Positions 1 to 9,636 are shown, counted from the stretch's first letter. The stretch: DNA of 64,000 bases from Kocuria dechangensis (GCF_014636775.1 NZ_BMEQ01000007.1:112587-176586), one strand, 5' to 3'. Program-made: numbers and translations. Notes: generated by a model from the sequence alone, not told the origin.

Positions 1-4
1 GGGA

Positions 5-79
5 CGGAATGCTGGGTCTGGGAATGCTGGATCTGGGAGCGCTGGGTCTGAAAGTTCTGGGTCTAGCGCGCTGGGGGGA
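5..79. repeat. Degenerate 15-bp tandem repeat, five units
   Basis: Five consecutive 15-bp units lie at 5-19, 20-34, 35-49, 50-64 and 65-79. Most keep the core GCTGGGTCT (first unit CGGAATGCTGGGTCT) and the last unit is the most diverged. The period is a multiple of three, so it could be the end of a repetitive coding tail running in from the left edge (plus-strand reading G-M-L-G-L-type pentapeptides), but that reading continues into the 3' end of the minus-strand trkH gene. A plain intergenic minisatellite is equally possible. Confidence 0.6.
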
Positions 80-88
80 CGGCGGCGC

Positions 89-1549
89 TCAGCCGATCAG
101 GGGGCGCTCCTCGGGCAGCTCGTAGAGCAGTCGGCGGTGCCGGTAGGCTGTGGCGGTGGCGACGGTCACCGGGCCCAGCCGGCCGAGGAACATCAGAGCG
201 ACGAGCACGAGCTGGCCCGGTCCGGACAGCTCCGCGGTGATGCCCGTGGACAGGCCCACCGTGGCGAAGGCGGAGACGGCCTCGAACAGCACCCGGTCCA
301 GGCCCAGGTCCTCGTGCATCAGCATCAGCGCCATGGTGCCGGTGACGACGGCCCCCACGGCCAGCACGACCACGGTGATGGCCTGGCGCTGGACGGAGCG
401 GGGCAGGCGCTTGCCCAGCACGTTCACCGCGGACCCGCCGGTGATCTCGGTGAAGGCGATGTAGCCCAGCACCGCGAAGGTGGTGACCTTCAGCCCGCCG
501 GCCGTGCCGGCCGGGCCGCCGCCGATGAGCATGAGGATGTCCAGCCCCAGCCAGGACACGGGGTGCATGGCCGAGACGTCGATGCTGTTGAACCCGGCGG
601 TGCGGGCGACGGTGGACTGGAAGAACCCCGCCAGCAGCTTCTCGCCCGTGCCCATCGGCCCCAGGGTGGTGGGGCTGGACCACTCCACCGCGCAGAGGAA
701 GACGGTGCCGCCCAGCAGCAGGATCGGGCTCGCGAACAGCACCAGGCGGGTGTTCAGGGTCCAGCGCCGGGGCAGGCGCCACTCCTTGCGCAGCTGGTAG
801 AGCACCGGGAAGCCGAGCCCGCCCAGGACCACGGCGACGATGAGGGGGAGGTTGATCCACGGATCGGCGGCGAAGTCCATGATCGACAGGGAGTACAGGG
901 CGAAGCCGGCGTTGTTGAACGCCGAGACGGCGTGGAAGACCCCGTGCCACACCGCCCGGCCCACGCCGTAGTCGTAGCCGGCGTGGAACCGCAGGGCCAG
1001 CGCCGCGGCCACGGCCACCTCGATCACGGCCGTCGTGGCAAGGATCCGCAGCAGCACGCGGCGCATGTCCCCGTAGCCGGGGTGCTTCGTCTCCGCCGAG
1101 CTCAGGATCCGCGCCTTGAGCCCCAGCCGGCGGGCCAGCAGGATCCCCAGGACGGTGGTGAAGGACATCACCCCGAACCCGCCGATCTGGATCAGGGCCA
1201 GGATGACGGCCTGACCGAAGGGCGTCCAGTAGGTGGGGGTGTCCACCACGACCAGTCCGGTGACGCAGATCGCCGAGGTGGCGGTGAACACCGCTTCCAG
1301 CACCGTCGCCCCGCCCTCGCCGGTCCTCGCGCCCGGCAGCAGGAGGAGGACGGTGCCGGCCACCAGCGCCACCCCGAACGCGGTGATGATCAGCTGCGCG
1401 GTCCGCGCCGGCGTGACCTCCCGGGGATCGGTGCTGCGCCGGAACTGCCGGGGCAGGCGGCGGTTCGAGGGCCGGAGCCGGGAGCGTCGCGTCAGCCGAC
1501 GGATCCGGGCGCGCAGCAGAGCCTCTTCCAGGGGCATGTGCCACAACAT
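89..1549 (-). CDS. TrkH/KtrB-type potassium channel subunit
   Basis: Integral membrane K+ (or Na+) translocating subunit of the TrkH/KtrB/HKT superfamily, about 486 residues, the usual KtrB length. The four pore-loop selectivity-filter regions are visible in order: CVTGLVV, NNAGFALYS, RTAGFNSID and FATVGLSTG, each with the conserved filter glycine. Many hydrophobic helices follow a basic N-terminus. An alternative ATG lies 4 codons downstream (1537), and the AGGTG before the first ATG is spaced better for that second start. It is divergent from a second trkH that is coupled to a trkA-like gene, so this copy probably shares that single RCK regulator or uses one elsewhere. Two channel copies with one RCK gene is common in actinobacteria. 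Confidence 0.93.
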   Translation of the reverse strand: MLWHMPLEEALLRARIRRLTRRSRLRPSNRRLPRQFRRSTDPREVTPARTAQLIITAFGVALVAGTVLLLLPGARTGEGGATVLEAVFTATSAICVTGLVVVDTPTYWTPFGQAVILALIQIGGFGVMSFTTVLGILLARRLGLKARILSSAETKHPGYGDMRRVLLRILATTAVIEVAVAAALALRFHAGYDYGVGRAVWHGVFHAVSAFNNAGFALYSLSIMDFAADPWINLPLIVAVVLGGLGFPVLYQLRKEWRLPRRWTLNTRLVLFASPILLLGGTVFLCAVEWSSPTTLGPMGTGEKLLAGFFQSTVARTAGFNSIDVSAMHPVSWLGLDILMLIGGGPAGTAGGLKVTTFAVLGYIAFTEITGGSAVNVLGKRLPRSVQRQAITVVVLAVGAVVTGTMALMLMHEDLGLDRVLFEAVSAFATVGLSTGITAELSGPGQLVLVALMFLGRLGPVTVATATAYRHRRLLYELPEERPLIG

Positions 1550-1692
1550 ACACCTGTGGGAACCGGGCGCCGGTGACCGTGGGGATCGTCCGTGCCGCGG
1601 GGCATCGGTGGGATACTGTCAGCGGTCGCGGCCCCCGCCGCACCCGTCCGGGCCGGTGCCGGGACGGCCTGCCGGCCCGCTGAGGAGGGACC

Positions 1693-3105
1693 TTGAGCAT
1701 TCCGCGGCGCAGTCCCTGGGTCACCAGCGAGGAGCGGGGCCGCTTCTGGTTCCTCGCGTCCCTGCGCGACCTCGTGGACCGCATCGCGGCGGGCTCCCCC
1801 GCACGGCTGGCGGTGTTCTCCTTCGCCGCGGTGGTGAGCCTGTTCTCGTTCCTGCTGTGGCTGCCCGTCTCCTCGGCGCCGGGGGTGCGCACGGCGCTCG
1901 AGGACGCCGTGTTCACGGCGACCTCGGCCGTCACCGTCACCGGCCTGACGACCGTCTCCACCGCGACCAACTGGTCGTTCTTCGGCCAGTTCGTGATCCT
2001 GGTGGCGATGCAGATCGGCGGGCTGGGCACCCTGACCATGACCTCGATCCTGGCCCTGGCCATCGGCCGGAAGCTCGGCCTGAAGTCCCGGCTGATCACC
2101 CAGGAGGCCCTCAACATCGGGCGCCTCGGCGAGGTCGGCTCCCTGCTGCAGATCATCGTGATCATGTCCGTCTCGATCGAGGCGGTCCTGGCCACGGTGC
2201 TGACGATCGGCTTCCTGGTCGCCGGCGAGCCCCTGCTGACGGCCCTGTGGCACGGCGTCTTCTACGCGGTCTCCGCGTACAACAACGGGGGCTTCACCCC
2301 GCACTCCGACGGCCTGGTGCCCTACACGGACGCGACGCTGATCCTCCTGCCCATCGCCCTGGGCGTGCTCCTGGGCTCCCTGGGCTTCCCCGTGGTCCTG
2401 GTGCTGCGGCAGACGGGCCTGCGCTTCTCCCGGTGGAACCTCAACACCAAGCTGGTGCTGGTCACCACCACCGTCCTGCTGTTCGTGGGGTGGGCCCTGT
2501 TCCTGGCCTTCGAGTGGTCCAACCCGGAGACGCTGCAGGACCGGCCCGTGGGCGAGAAGATCTTCGAGGGCTTCTTCCACTCGGTGATGGTCCGCTCGGG
2601 CGGGTTCAACCTCGTGGACATGAACAGCCTCGAGCCGGTCACCCTGCTCCTGACGGACGCGCTGATGTTCGCCGGCGGCGGCCCGGCGTCCGTGGCCGGG
2701 GGCATCAAGGTGACCACCCTCGCCGTCGTCTTCCTCGCGATCCTCGCGGAGGCCCGCGGGGACCGGGCCGTCATCGCGTTCTATCGCACCATCCCCGAGG
2801 ACGCCCTGCGCATCGCGATCTCCGTGATCATGATGGGCGCGACGGTCGTGCTCGTCGGCTGCGGGATCCTCGTGTCGCTCTCCGGGGAGCCGCTGGACCG
2901 GGTCCTGTTCGAGGTGATCTCCGGCTACGCCACGTGCGGGCTCAGCGTGGGGCTCTCGGGCGAGCTGCCGCCGGCGGGCAAGTACGTCCTGTCCGCGATC
3001 ATGCTCGTCGGCCGCATCGGCACCACCACCGTGGCCGCGGCCCTGGCCCTGCGCTCCCGCCGCCGCCTGTACAAGTACCCCGAGGAAAGGCCCATCATTG
3101 GCTGA
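1693..3105 (+). CDS. TrkH/KtrB-type potassium channel subunit, second copy
   Basis: Membrane K+ uptake channel subunit of 470 residues. Filter regions are VTVTGLTT, NNGGFTPHS, RSGGFNLVD and YATCGLSVG. It starts with TTG at 1693 behind a strong AGGAGGGA ribosome binding site. Its last codons overlap the start of the following trkA-like gene by 8 nt, so channel and gating subunit are very probably translated together. It is a paralogue of the divergent copy at 89-1549; both share the C-terminal pattern ELPEERPLIG / KYPEERPIIG, which suggests an old duplication within this lineage. Confidence 0.94.
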   Translation: MSIPRRSPWVTSEERGRFWFLASLRDLVDRIAAGSPARLAVFSFAAVVSLFSFLLWLPVSSAPGVRTALEDAVFTATSAVTVTGLTTVSTATNWSFFGQFVILVAMQIGGLGTLTMTSILALAIGRKLGLKSRLITQEALNIGRLGEVGSLLQIIVIMSVSIEAVLATVLTIGFLVAGEPLLTALWHGVFYAVSAYNNGGFTPHSDGLVPYTDATLILLPIALGVLLGSLGFPVVLVLRQTGLRFSRWNLNTKLVLVTTTVLLFVGWALFLAFEWSNPETLQDRPVGEKIFEGFFHSVMVRSGGFNLVDMNSLEPVTLLLTDALMFAGGGPASVAGGIKVTTLAVVFLAILAEARGDRAVIAFYRTIPEDALRIAISVIMMGATVVLVGCGILVSLSGEPLDRVLFEVISGYATCGLSVGLSGELPPAGKYVLSAIMLVGRIGTTTVAAALALRSRRRLYKYPEERPIIG

Positions 3106-3766
3106 CCGCTCGTCCCACAGCATCCCGGTCCTCGTGATCGGTCTCGGCCGCTTCGGCACGGCCACCGCCCTCCAGCTCGTGCGGCAGGGCCGCGAGGTGC
3201 TGGGCGTGGAGCGGGACCCGCAGCTCGTGCAGAAGCTCTCGGGCCAGCTCACCCACGTGGTCGAGGCGGAGGCCACGGACATCGACGCGCTGCGCCAGCT
3301 CGGCGCCGCCGAGTTCACCTCCGCCGTGGTGGGCGTGGGCACGTCCATCGAGTCCAGCGTCCTGATCACGGCCAACCTCGTGGACCTCGGGGTGAGCCGG
3401 ATCTGGGCCAAGGCGATCACCCCGGCCCACGGCAAGATCCTCTCCAGGATCGGCGCGCACCACGTGATCTTCCCGGAGGCCGACGCCGGGCGGCGCACCG
3501 CGCACCTGGTCTCCGGGCGGCTGCTGGACTACATCGAGTTCGACGACGACTTCGCGATCGTCAAGATGTACCCCCCGCGGGAGGTGCAGGGCTTCACGCT
3601 GGGCGAGTCCAACGTCCGGTCCAAGTACGGCGTGACCGTGGTGGGCGTGAAGTCCCCGGGCGAGGACTTCACCTACGCCCGCCCGGAGACGAAGGTGACC
3701 TCCCGGGACCTGCTCATCGTCTCCGGCCACGTGGACCTGCTCGAGCGCTTCGCGGCACGCCCCTGA
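3098..3766 (+). CDS. TrkA/KtrA-type RCK regulatory subunit
   Basis: Cytoplasmic gating subunit of the Trk/Ktr potassium system, 222 residues. The N-terminal RCK_N domain opens with the nucleotide-binding Rossmann motif VIGLGRFGTA (about residues 10-19), followed by the acidic end of strand 2 (VERD). An RCK_C-like domain occupies about residues 140-220 (FTLGESNVRSKYGVTVVGVK). The length suits KtrA (one RCK_N plus one RCK_C) rather than full-length TrkA (two of each). The TTG start lies inside the end of trkH, with GAGGAAAGG upstream. It would bind NAD(H)/ATP and open or close the partner channel. Confidence 0.92.
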   Translation: MADRSSHSIPVLVIGLGRFGTATALQLVRQGREVLGVERDPQLVQKLSGQLTHVVEAEATDIDALRQLGAAEFTSAVVGVGTSIESSVLITANLVDLGVSRIWAKAITPAHGKILSRIGAHHVIFPEADAGRRTAHLVSGRLLDYIEFDDDFAIVKMYPPREVQGFTLGESNVRSKYGVTVVGVKSPGEDFTYARPETKVTSRDLLIVSGHVDLLERFAARP

Positions 3767-3847
3767 GGCCACGGCCCCGCCGGGGCCCCGGCGGGACCCC
3801 TGACGCGGTGCCGGGACCCCGTCCGGGCCGGGCACCGGCGCGGCGGC

Positions 3848-4684
3848 TCAGTCGCCGCTGAGCTCCCGGGTCAACTCGGCGGAGCGGTCCGCGGAGGCCT
3901 GCGCGGCGGCCGCCACGAGGTCCTCGAAGCCGTTCTCCTGGAACGTGCGGATCGCCCGGTCGGTGGTGCCCTTGGGGCTCGTGACGGCCCGGCGCAGCGC
4001 GGCGGGGTCCGCGTCCTCGGGCCGCAGCAGCTCCCCGGCACCGGAGACGGTCTCGCGGGCCAGGACGCGGGCCACGTCGGCCGGCAGGCCCATCCGCTCC
4101 CCCGCCTGCTGGAGGGCCTCCGCCAGGAGGAACACGTAGGCGGGCCCGGATCCGGAGACGCCGGTGACGGCGTCCACGTGTTCTTCCGGGACCTCGACGA
4201 CGGTGCCCACGGCCTCGAGCACGCGGCGCACGGCCGCGGTCTGCTCGGGGGTCGTGGCGGAGCCGGGCGTCACGGAGACGACGCCGCGCCGCACGCTGGA
4301 GGGGGTGTTCGGCATGGTGCGCACCACGGGCTGGCCCTCGGGCAGGGCGCGCTCCAGGGCGGCGATCGAGATCCCGGCCGCGACGGAGGCCACCACGGTG
4401 CCGGGGCGCAGGGCGGGGGCGATCTCGCGGGCGAGTTCCAGGACGCCCACGGGCTTGACGCCCAGGAGCACCACGTCGGCCTCGCGCGCGGCGCGGCGGT
4501 TGGCCTCGGGGTCCTCGCCGGTGACGTACGGGCGCACACCGGTCTGCTCCTCGAGGGGGCGGGCGCTCTCGGCGGAGCGGACCGTGGCCCGGACCCGGTC
4601 GACGGGCACGCCCGAGGCCAGCACCCCCCGCAGGATCGATCCGTTCATGGAGCCGCAGCCGAGGAAGGCGAGCACGGGGGTCAT
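3848..4684 (-). CDS. proC: Pyrroline-5-carboxylate reductase
   Basis: Catalyses the last step of proline synthesis, the NAD(P)H-dependent reduction of 1-pyrroline-5-carboxylate. 278 residues, the normal length. The Rossmann motif FLGCGSMNGSIL lies at residues 6-17. The family signature is seen as GVSGSGPAYVFLL with downstream TVSGAGELL and SPKGTTDRAI. ATG at 4684 is preceded by GAGAGGA. It follows the isomerase-like and ppx genes on the same strand; the same trio occurs around Rv0496-Rv0500 in M. tuberculosis. The convergent trkA-like gene ends 81 bp away, and that gap holds GC-rich inverted repeats that may terminate both. Confidence 0.96.
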   Translation of the reverse strand: MTPVLAFLGCGSMNGSILRGVLASGVPVDRVRATVRSAESARPLEEQTGVRPYVTGEDPEANRRAAREADVVLLGVKPVGVLELAREIAPALRPGTVVASVAAGISIAALERALPEGQPVVRTMPNTPSSVRRGVVSVTPGSATTPEQTAAVRRVLEAVGTVVEVPEEHVDAVTGVSGSGPAYVFLLAEALQQAGERMGLPADVARVLARETVSGAGELLRPEDADPAALRRAVTSPKGTTDRAIRTFQENGFEDLVAAAAQASADRSAELTRELSGD

Positions 4685-4773
4685 GGGGTCCTCTCGTCAC
4701 AGGGTCGTCACAACAGGGGCGTCGTGACAGGGGTCGTCGCGGCGGGGCTCCGGGACGGTCCGGAGCGCGCGGG

Positions 4774-5673
4774 TCAGGGGGCGGGGTCGGGCAGGGTGGT
4801 GTGCCGGCGGGCGAACTCGAGGGACTCGGCGAGCCACGCCGTGCGCTCCTCCGGGCTGCTCGAGCGGCGGGTCGAGACCTCCACGCCGATCACGCCCTGC
4901 CACCGGGTGGCGGCGAGGTGCTGGAGGCACTCGGCGACCGGCTGCACGCCGTGGCCGGGCAGCAGGTGCTCGTCCGAGGTGGTCTCCCCCGAGCCGTCCG
5001 TGAGGTGCACGTGGCCCAGCCGGGGACCGAGCTCCTTGACGGCGGCCAGCGAGTCCATCCGGGCGGTCGCGGCGTGGGAGAAGTCCCACGTCACCCAGTC
5101 GTAGTCCTGCCCCAGCGGGCTGTAGTGCGGGGCGTAGACCACGGCGTCGCGCCCGCCGACGCGCCAGGGGTACATGTTCTCCACGGAGATCTTCACGCCC
5201 GTGGCCTCCGAGACCACGCGCACGCCCTCCACGAAGTTCGACGCGTACTTGCGCTGCCACCGGAACGGCGGGTGCACGACGACGACCTCCGCGCCCACCT
5301 GCTCGGTGAGGGCCGCGGCCATCTGGATCTTGGTCCAGGACTTGCCCCACACCTGCTGGGTCAGCAGCAGCGTGGGGGCGTGGATCGTGGAGATGGGCAG
5401 CTGGTGGCGCTGCACGAGCTCCTGCAGCTCGTGGGTCAGCTGGCTCATCCGCTGGTGGGTGACCAGCACCTCGACGCTGTCGTAGCCCAGCTCCACGGCC
5501 GCCTCGAAGGTCTCGGGGACCCCCAGGGGGTAGAGGGAGCTCGTGGACAGGGCCACGTGCGGCCGGTACGGCCCGGCGGTGCGGTCCTCGCCGGCGGCGT
5601 TCTCGTGGGCAGTGTTCTCGGGTGAGGTGTTCCCGGGTGCGGTGTTCTCGGGCGTGCCCGGCTGCTCGCTCAT
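4774..5673 (-). CDS. Sugar phosphate isomerase/epimerase-like TIM-barrel protein
   Basis: 299-residue AP_endonuc_2/xylose-isomerase-like TIM barrel. Core strands with metal-ligand-type residues are visible: ISVENMYPW, TWDFSHAA and HVHLTDG, and the protein ends in a helix-rich segment. The start is ATG at 5673, overlapping the stop of the ppx-like gene by 4 nt (ATGA), so translation is coupled. The first 35 residues are low-complexity (P/T/E/N repeats such as ENTA, GNTS, ENTA) and would be disordered. Homologues sit beside ppx and proC in many actinobacteria (Rv0498). The substrate is unknown and no enzymatic role can be assigned from sequence. Confidence 0.85.
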   Translation of the reverse strand: MSEQPGTPENTAPGNTSPENTAHENAAGEDRTAGPYRPHVALSTSSLYPLGVPETFEAAVELGYDSVEVLVTHQRMSQLTHELQELVQRHQLPISTIHAPTLLLTQQVWGKSWTKIQMAAALTEQVGAEVVVVHPPFRWQRKYASNFVEGVRVVSEATGVKISVENMYPWRVGGRDAVVYAPHYSPLGQDYDWVTWDFSHAATARMDSLAAVKELGPRLGHVHLTDGSGETTSDEHLLPGHGVQPVAECLQHLAATRWQGVIGVEVSTRRSSSPEERTAWLAESLEFARRHTTLPDPAP

Positions 5674-6647
5674 GCGGTGCCCACCAGGTGCTTGGGGTTG
5701 ACGGTGCGGACGTCGTTGTTGCTGTTGAGCTGGTCGAGGCGGCGCAGGATGAGCCCCTCGCGCAGCGCCCACGGGCAGATGTGCAGCGACTCGATGCCGT
5801 AGGCGTCCATGGCGGCCTCGGCCACCACCGCGCCGGCCAGGATCTGGGCGGCGCGGGTGGGCGAGACGCCGGGCAGCTCCGCGCGCTCGGCCACGGTCAT
5901 CGCCTCCATCCGCCGGCCCCACAGCCGCAGGTCCTCGACGTGCAGGGTCCGCCGGACGTACGGGCCCATGTCGTAGGGGGCCGCCCCGCAGATCCGCGCC
6001 AGGGAGCGGAAGGTCTTGGACGTCCCCGCCACGAAGGTGGGCTCCCCCGCCGCCTGCACCTTCTCGACGGCCGGCCTGAGCGCGCCGCGCACGTGCTTGC
6101 GCAGCGCCTTCATCTCCCGGGGCGTGGCGACGTCCCCGGCGACGAACGCCCGGGTCAGCCGGCCCGCGCCCAGCGGCACGGACGTGGCCACCGTGGGCAG
6201 GGCGTTGGTGCCCAGGGCCATCTCGAAGGAGCCGCCGCCGATGTCGAGGTCCAGGATGGCGCCCGCTCCCCAGCCGAACCAGCGGCGCACCGCGAAGAAC
6301 GTGATGGCGGCCTCTTGGTCCCCCGCGAGCTCCGTGAGGGTGACCCCGGAGCGGGACTGGACGTGGTCGAGCACGTCCTCGCCGTTGCCGGCCTCCCGGA
6401 TCGCGGAGGTCGCGAACGCGAGGAGGTCCTCGGCGCCGGCGTCCGCCGCGAAGTCCCGGGCCTCGATCACGAAGTCGGTCAGGGCGTCCCGGCCGGCGTC
6501 GGTGATGTCGCCCGCCGCGTCCTGGTGCTGGACCAGCTGCAGGGGCATCTTGTGGGACGCGTACGGTTCCGGGCGCGAGCCCGGGTAGACGTCCAGGAGG
6601 AGGAGGTGGACGGTGTTCGATCCGACGTCGAGGACTCCGAGCCGCAT
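5670..6647 (-). CDS. Ppx/GppA family phosphatase
   Basis: Exopolyphosphatase / guanosine pentaphosphate phosphohydrolase family, ASKHA fold, 325 residues. The length matches the short mycobacterial Ppx1 type (Rv0496), which lacks the C-terminal HD-like domain of E. coli Ppx. Motifs: phosphate-1 loop LDVGSNTVHLLLLD (residues 5-18), catalytic region ATSAIREA, and phosphate-2 loop LDIGGGSFEMA. A good AAGGAG site precedes the ATG. It lies downstream of topA with only 49 bp between them and overlaps the next gene by 4 nt, so it probably belongs to a topA-ppx-isomerase-proC transcription unit. It likely degrades short-chain polyphosphate and affects (p)ppGpp levels. Confidence 0.92.
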   Translation of the reverse strand: MRLGVLDVGSNTVHLLLLDVYPGSRPEPYASHKMPLQLVQHQDAAGDITDAGRDALTDFVIEARDFAADAGAEDLLAFATSAIREAGNGEDVLDHVQSRSGVTLTELAGDQEAAITFFAVRRWFGWGAGAILDLDIGGGSFEMALGTNALPTVATSVPLGAGRLTRAFVAGDVATPREMKALRKHVRGALRPAVEKVQAAGEPTFVAGTSKTFRSLARICGAAPYDMGPYVRRTLHVEDLRLWGRRMEAMTVAERAELPGVSPTRAAQILAGAVVAEAAMDAYGIESLHICPWALREGLILRRLDQLNSNNDVRTVNPKHLVGTA

Positions 6648-6696
6648 GCTGTGTGCTCCTTCGATACCGTGGCCCTGCCGCGCGGGTGCGGGAGGC

Positions 6697-9537
6697 TCAG
6701 CCCTTGGTCCCGGCCCCGGCCGGCTTCTTGGCCGTCGGCTTCTTCGCCGGCGCCTTCTTCGCCGGTGCCTTCTTCGCGGAGGACCTGGCCCCGGCCGGCC
6801 TGGCCGCCGCGCGCGTCGTCTTCTGGGGCGCGGGGCCCTTGGCGCGCTTCTCGGCGAGCAGCTGGCTGGCCCGCTCCGGGGTGATCTGCTCGATGCTCTC
6901 CGAGCGCGGGACCGTCACGTTGGTCTCCCCGTCGGTCACGTACGGGCCGAAGCGGCCGTCCTTGATCACCATGGGCCGCTCCGTGATGGGGTCCGTGCCG
7001 AGGTCCGCGAGCGGCGGCTTGGCCGTGCCGCGGCCGCGCTGCTTGGGCTGGGCGTAGATCTTCAGCGCCTCGTCCAGGGTGATCGTGAACAGCTGCTCCT
7101 CGGACTGCAGGGAGCGGGAGTCGGAGCCCTTCTTGAGGTAGGGGCCGAAGCGCCCGTTCTGCACGGTGATCTCCTCCCCCTCGGCGTCGGTGCCCAGGAC
7201 CCGCGGCAGGGACAGGATCTTGAGGGCGTCCTCGAGCGTCACGTCCTGCAGGGTCATGGAGGACAGCAGGGAGCCCGTGCGGGGCTTCTCCTTCACCGGC
7301 TTCTTCGGGGGCTTGGGCTTGCCGTTCTTGTAGTACTCGACCGGCAGGGCGGCCAGCTCCTCGGCCGTGGGCTCGGGGATCACCTCGGTGACGTAGGGGC
7401 CGTAGCGGCCGTCCTTCGCGATGATCGTCCGCCCGGTCGCGGGGTCGCGGCCGAGCTCGCGGCCGTCGGCCCGGCCCGTCTCGATGAGCTCCCGCGCCTT
7501 CTCGGGCGTCAGCTCGTCCGGGGCCAGGTCCTCCGGCACGTTGGCGCGCACCGGCTCGGTGATCTCCCCCGTCGCCGGGTCCACGGTCCCGGCGACCTCG
7601 AGGTACGGGCCGAACTTGCCCACCCGCAGGGTGATGTCCGGCGTCACGGGGATGGAGTTGATCGCGCGGGCGTCGATCTCGCCGAGGTCGTCGACGATGG
7701 GCTTGAGCCCGTTCTCGTGCCCCTTGGAGCCGAAGTAGAAGTCCTGGAGCCAGTCGGTGCTGTCCTCCTCGCCGCGGGCGATCCGGTCGAGCCCCTCCTC
7801 CATCTCCGCGGTGAAGTCGTAGTCCACGTAGTCGGAGAAGTGCTCCTCGAGCAGGCGCACCACGGAGAACGCCGTCCAGGACGGGATCAGCGCGGAGCCG
7901 CGGACCCGGACGTAGCCGCGGTCCATGATCGTGGAGATCACGGCGGCGTAGGTGGAGGGACGGCCGATGCCCAGCTCGTCGAGCGCCTTGACGAGGGACG
8001 CCTCGGTGTAGCGCGGGGGCGGGGACGTGCGGTGGCCGTCGGCCTGCACCTCGGCGGCGGTTAGGGCGTCGCCCTCGCCCATCCGCGGCAGGCGCTTGTC
8101 CCCGTCCTTGCCGTCCTTGCCCTCGGCGGGCTCCTCGTCCCGACCCTCTTCGTACGCGGCCAGGAAGCCGCGGAAGGTGATGACCGTGCCGGACGCGGAG
8201 AACTCGGCGTCCCGCCCGGAGGACGAGGTCGCGCCCAGCCGCACCGTGGCCGTCGAGCCCTTGGCGTCGGCCATCTGCGAGGCGACGGTCCGCTTCCAGA
8301 TCAGCTCGTAGAGCTTGAACGCGTCCGCGGAGAGCTCGTTGCGGACCTGCGCCGGGGTGCGGAAGGAGTCCCCCGCGGGGCGCACGGCCTCGTGGGCCTC
8401 CTGCGCGTTCTTCGACTTGGAGCTGTAGACGCGCGGGGCGCCGGGGACGAACTCCGTGCCGTAGAGCTCCGAGGCCTGCCGCCGGGCGGCCTTGACCGCC
8501 TGGTCGGACAGCGCCACGGAGTCGGTCCGCATATAGGTGATGTAGCCGTTCTCGTACAGCTTCTGCGCCACCTGCATGGTGGTGCGGGAGGTGAAGCGCA
8601 GCTTGCGCGCGGCCTCCTGCTGCAGCGTGGAGGTCGTGAACGGTGCCGCGGGGCGGCGGGTGTAGGGCTTGGTCTCGAGCGAGCGGACGGCGAACGCGGC
8701 CTGCTCCAGCCCGGCGGCCAGCTCCCGGGCGGCCTGCTCGTCGAGGTGGGCGAGCTTGGCGGGGTCGCTCTTGAGCACGCCGTCGTCGCCGAAGTCGCGG
8801 CCGCCGGCCACCCGCTTGCCGTCCACGGAGGAGAGCCGGGCGCTGAAGGACACCCCGGCGTCCTCGCCCTCGGTGCGGGCGAACTCGCCGCTGAGGTCCC
8901 AGTAGTCGGCGGGCACGAACGCCATGCGCTGGCGCTCCCGCTCGACGACGAGGCGGGTGGCGACGGACTGCACGCGGCCCGCGGACAGGCCGGAGGCGAT
9001 CTTGCGCCACAGCACCGGGGAGATCTCGTAGCCGTAGAGCCGGTCGAGGATGCGGCGGGTCTCCTGCGCGTCGACGAGGTCCTGGTCGAGCTCGCGCAGC
9101 TCGCCGAACGCGCGCTCGATGGCCTCGCGGGTGATCTCGGGGAAGGTCAGCCGGTAGACGGGGACCTTCGGCTTGAGCACCTCCAGCAGGTGCCACGCGA
9201 TGGCCTCGCCCTCGCGGTCGCCGTCGGTGGCGAGGTAGAGGGCGTCGGCGTCCTTGAGCTTGCGCTTGAGCTCGGTGACCTTCTTCTTCTTGTCCGGGTT
9301 GACCACGTAGTACGGCTCGAAGCCGTGCTCGACGTCCACCGCGAACTTGCCGTAGGGGCCCTTCTTGAGCTCTGCGGGCAGCTCGGAGGGCTGGGGGAGG
9401 TCGCGGATGTGCCCCATCGAGGACTCGACCTCGTAGGCGTCGCCGAGGTACCCCGCGATGGTCTTGACCTTGGAGGGGGACTCCACGATGAGCAGGCTCT
9501 TGCCCGTTCCCGGGCTCCTGGTGGCCTTCGTTGGCAC
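6697..9537 (-). CDS. topA: DNA topoisomerase I
   Basis: Type IA topoisomerase that relaxes negative supercoils, 946 residues from the GTG at 9537. That start is chosen because AAGGAG lies 5 nt upstream and the reading before it has no homology-like sequence. The Toprim domain begins at SLLIVESPSK and has the metal motif TDGDREGE (about 104-111). The active-site tyrosine is in TYMRTDS (about Tyr335). The C-terminal part carries repeated GRFGPY-type Topo_C modules (four or more: GKFGPYLE, GRYGPYVT, GRFGPYLK, GRFGPYVT) instead of zinc fingers, as in mycobacteria. It ends in a lysine-rich tail with AKKAPAKK repeats that would bind DNA. Confidence 0.97.
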   Translation of the reverse strand: MPTKATRSPGTGKSLLIVESPSKVKTIAGYLGDAYEVESSMGHIRDLPQPSELPAELKKGPYGKFAVDVEHGFEPYYVVNPDKKKKVTELKRKLKDADALYLATDGDREGEAIAWHLLEVLKPKVPVYRLTFPEITREAIERAFGELRELDQDLVDAQETRRILDRLYGYEISPVLWRKIASGLSAGRVQSVATRLVVERERQRMAFVPADYWDLSGEFARTEGEDAGVSFSARLSSVDGKRVAGGRDFGDDGVLKSDPAKLAHLDEQAARELAAGLEQAAFAVRSLETKPYTRRPAAPFTTSTLQQEAARKLRFTSRTTMQVAQKLYENGYITYMRTDSVALSDQAVKAARRQASELYGTEFVPGAPRVYSSKSKNAQEAHEAVRPAGDSFRTPAQVRNELSADAFKLYELIWKRTVASQMADAKGSTATVRLGATSSSGRDAEFSASGTVITFRGFLAAYEEGRDEEPAEGKDGKDGDKRLPRMGEGDALTAAEVQADGHRTSPPPRYTEASLVKALDELGIGRPSTYAAVISTIMDRGYVRVRGSALIPSWTAFSVVRLLEEHFSDYVDYDFTAEMEEGLDRIARGEEDSTDWLQDFYFGSKGHENGLKPIVDDLGEIDARAINSIPVTPDITLRVGKFGPYLEVAGTVDPATGEITEPVRANVPEDLAPDELTPEKARELIETGRADGRELGRDPATGRTIIAKDGRYGPYVTEVIPEPTAEELAALPVEYYKNGKPKPPKKPVKEKPRTGSLLSSMTLQDVTLEDALKILSLPRVLGTDAEGEEITVQNGRFGPYLKKGSDSRSLQSEEQLFTITLDEALKIYAQPKQRGRGTAKPPLADLGTDPITERPMVIKDGRFGPYVTDGETNVTVPRSESIEQITPERASQLLAEKRAKGPAPQKTTRAAARPAGARSSAKKAPAKKAPAKKPTAKKPAGAGTKG

Positions 9538-9636
9538 GGTACTCCTTGCTGCGGTCCGCGGGCCGCGGCGCTGCTGGGCGTCGGTCGGACGGTCGGGCGT
9601 CGTCGCACCCGCCGTTGCGCTCCACCATAACGCGTC

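Noticed and set aside
4685..4773. Riboswitch or leader peptide before proC
   Set aside because: The gap is short, contains only imperfect GTCGTGAC-type repeats, and no conserved riboswitch core is recognisable.
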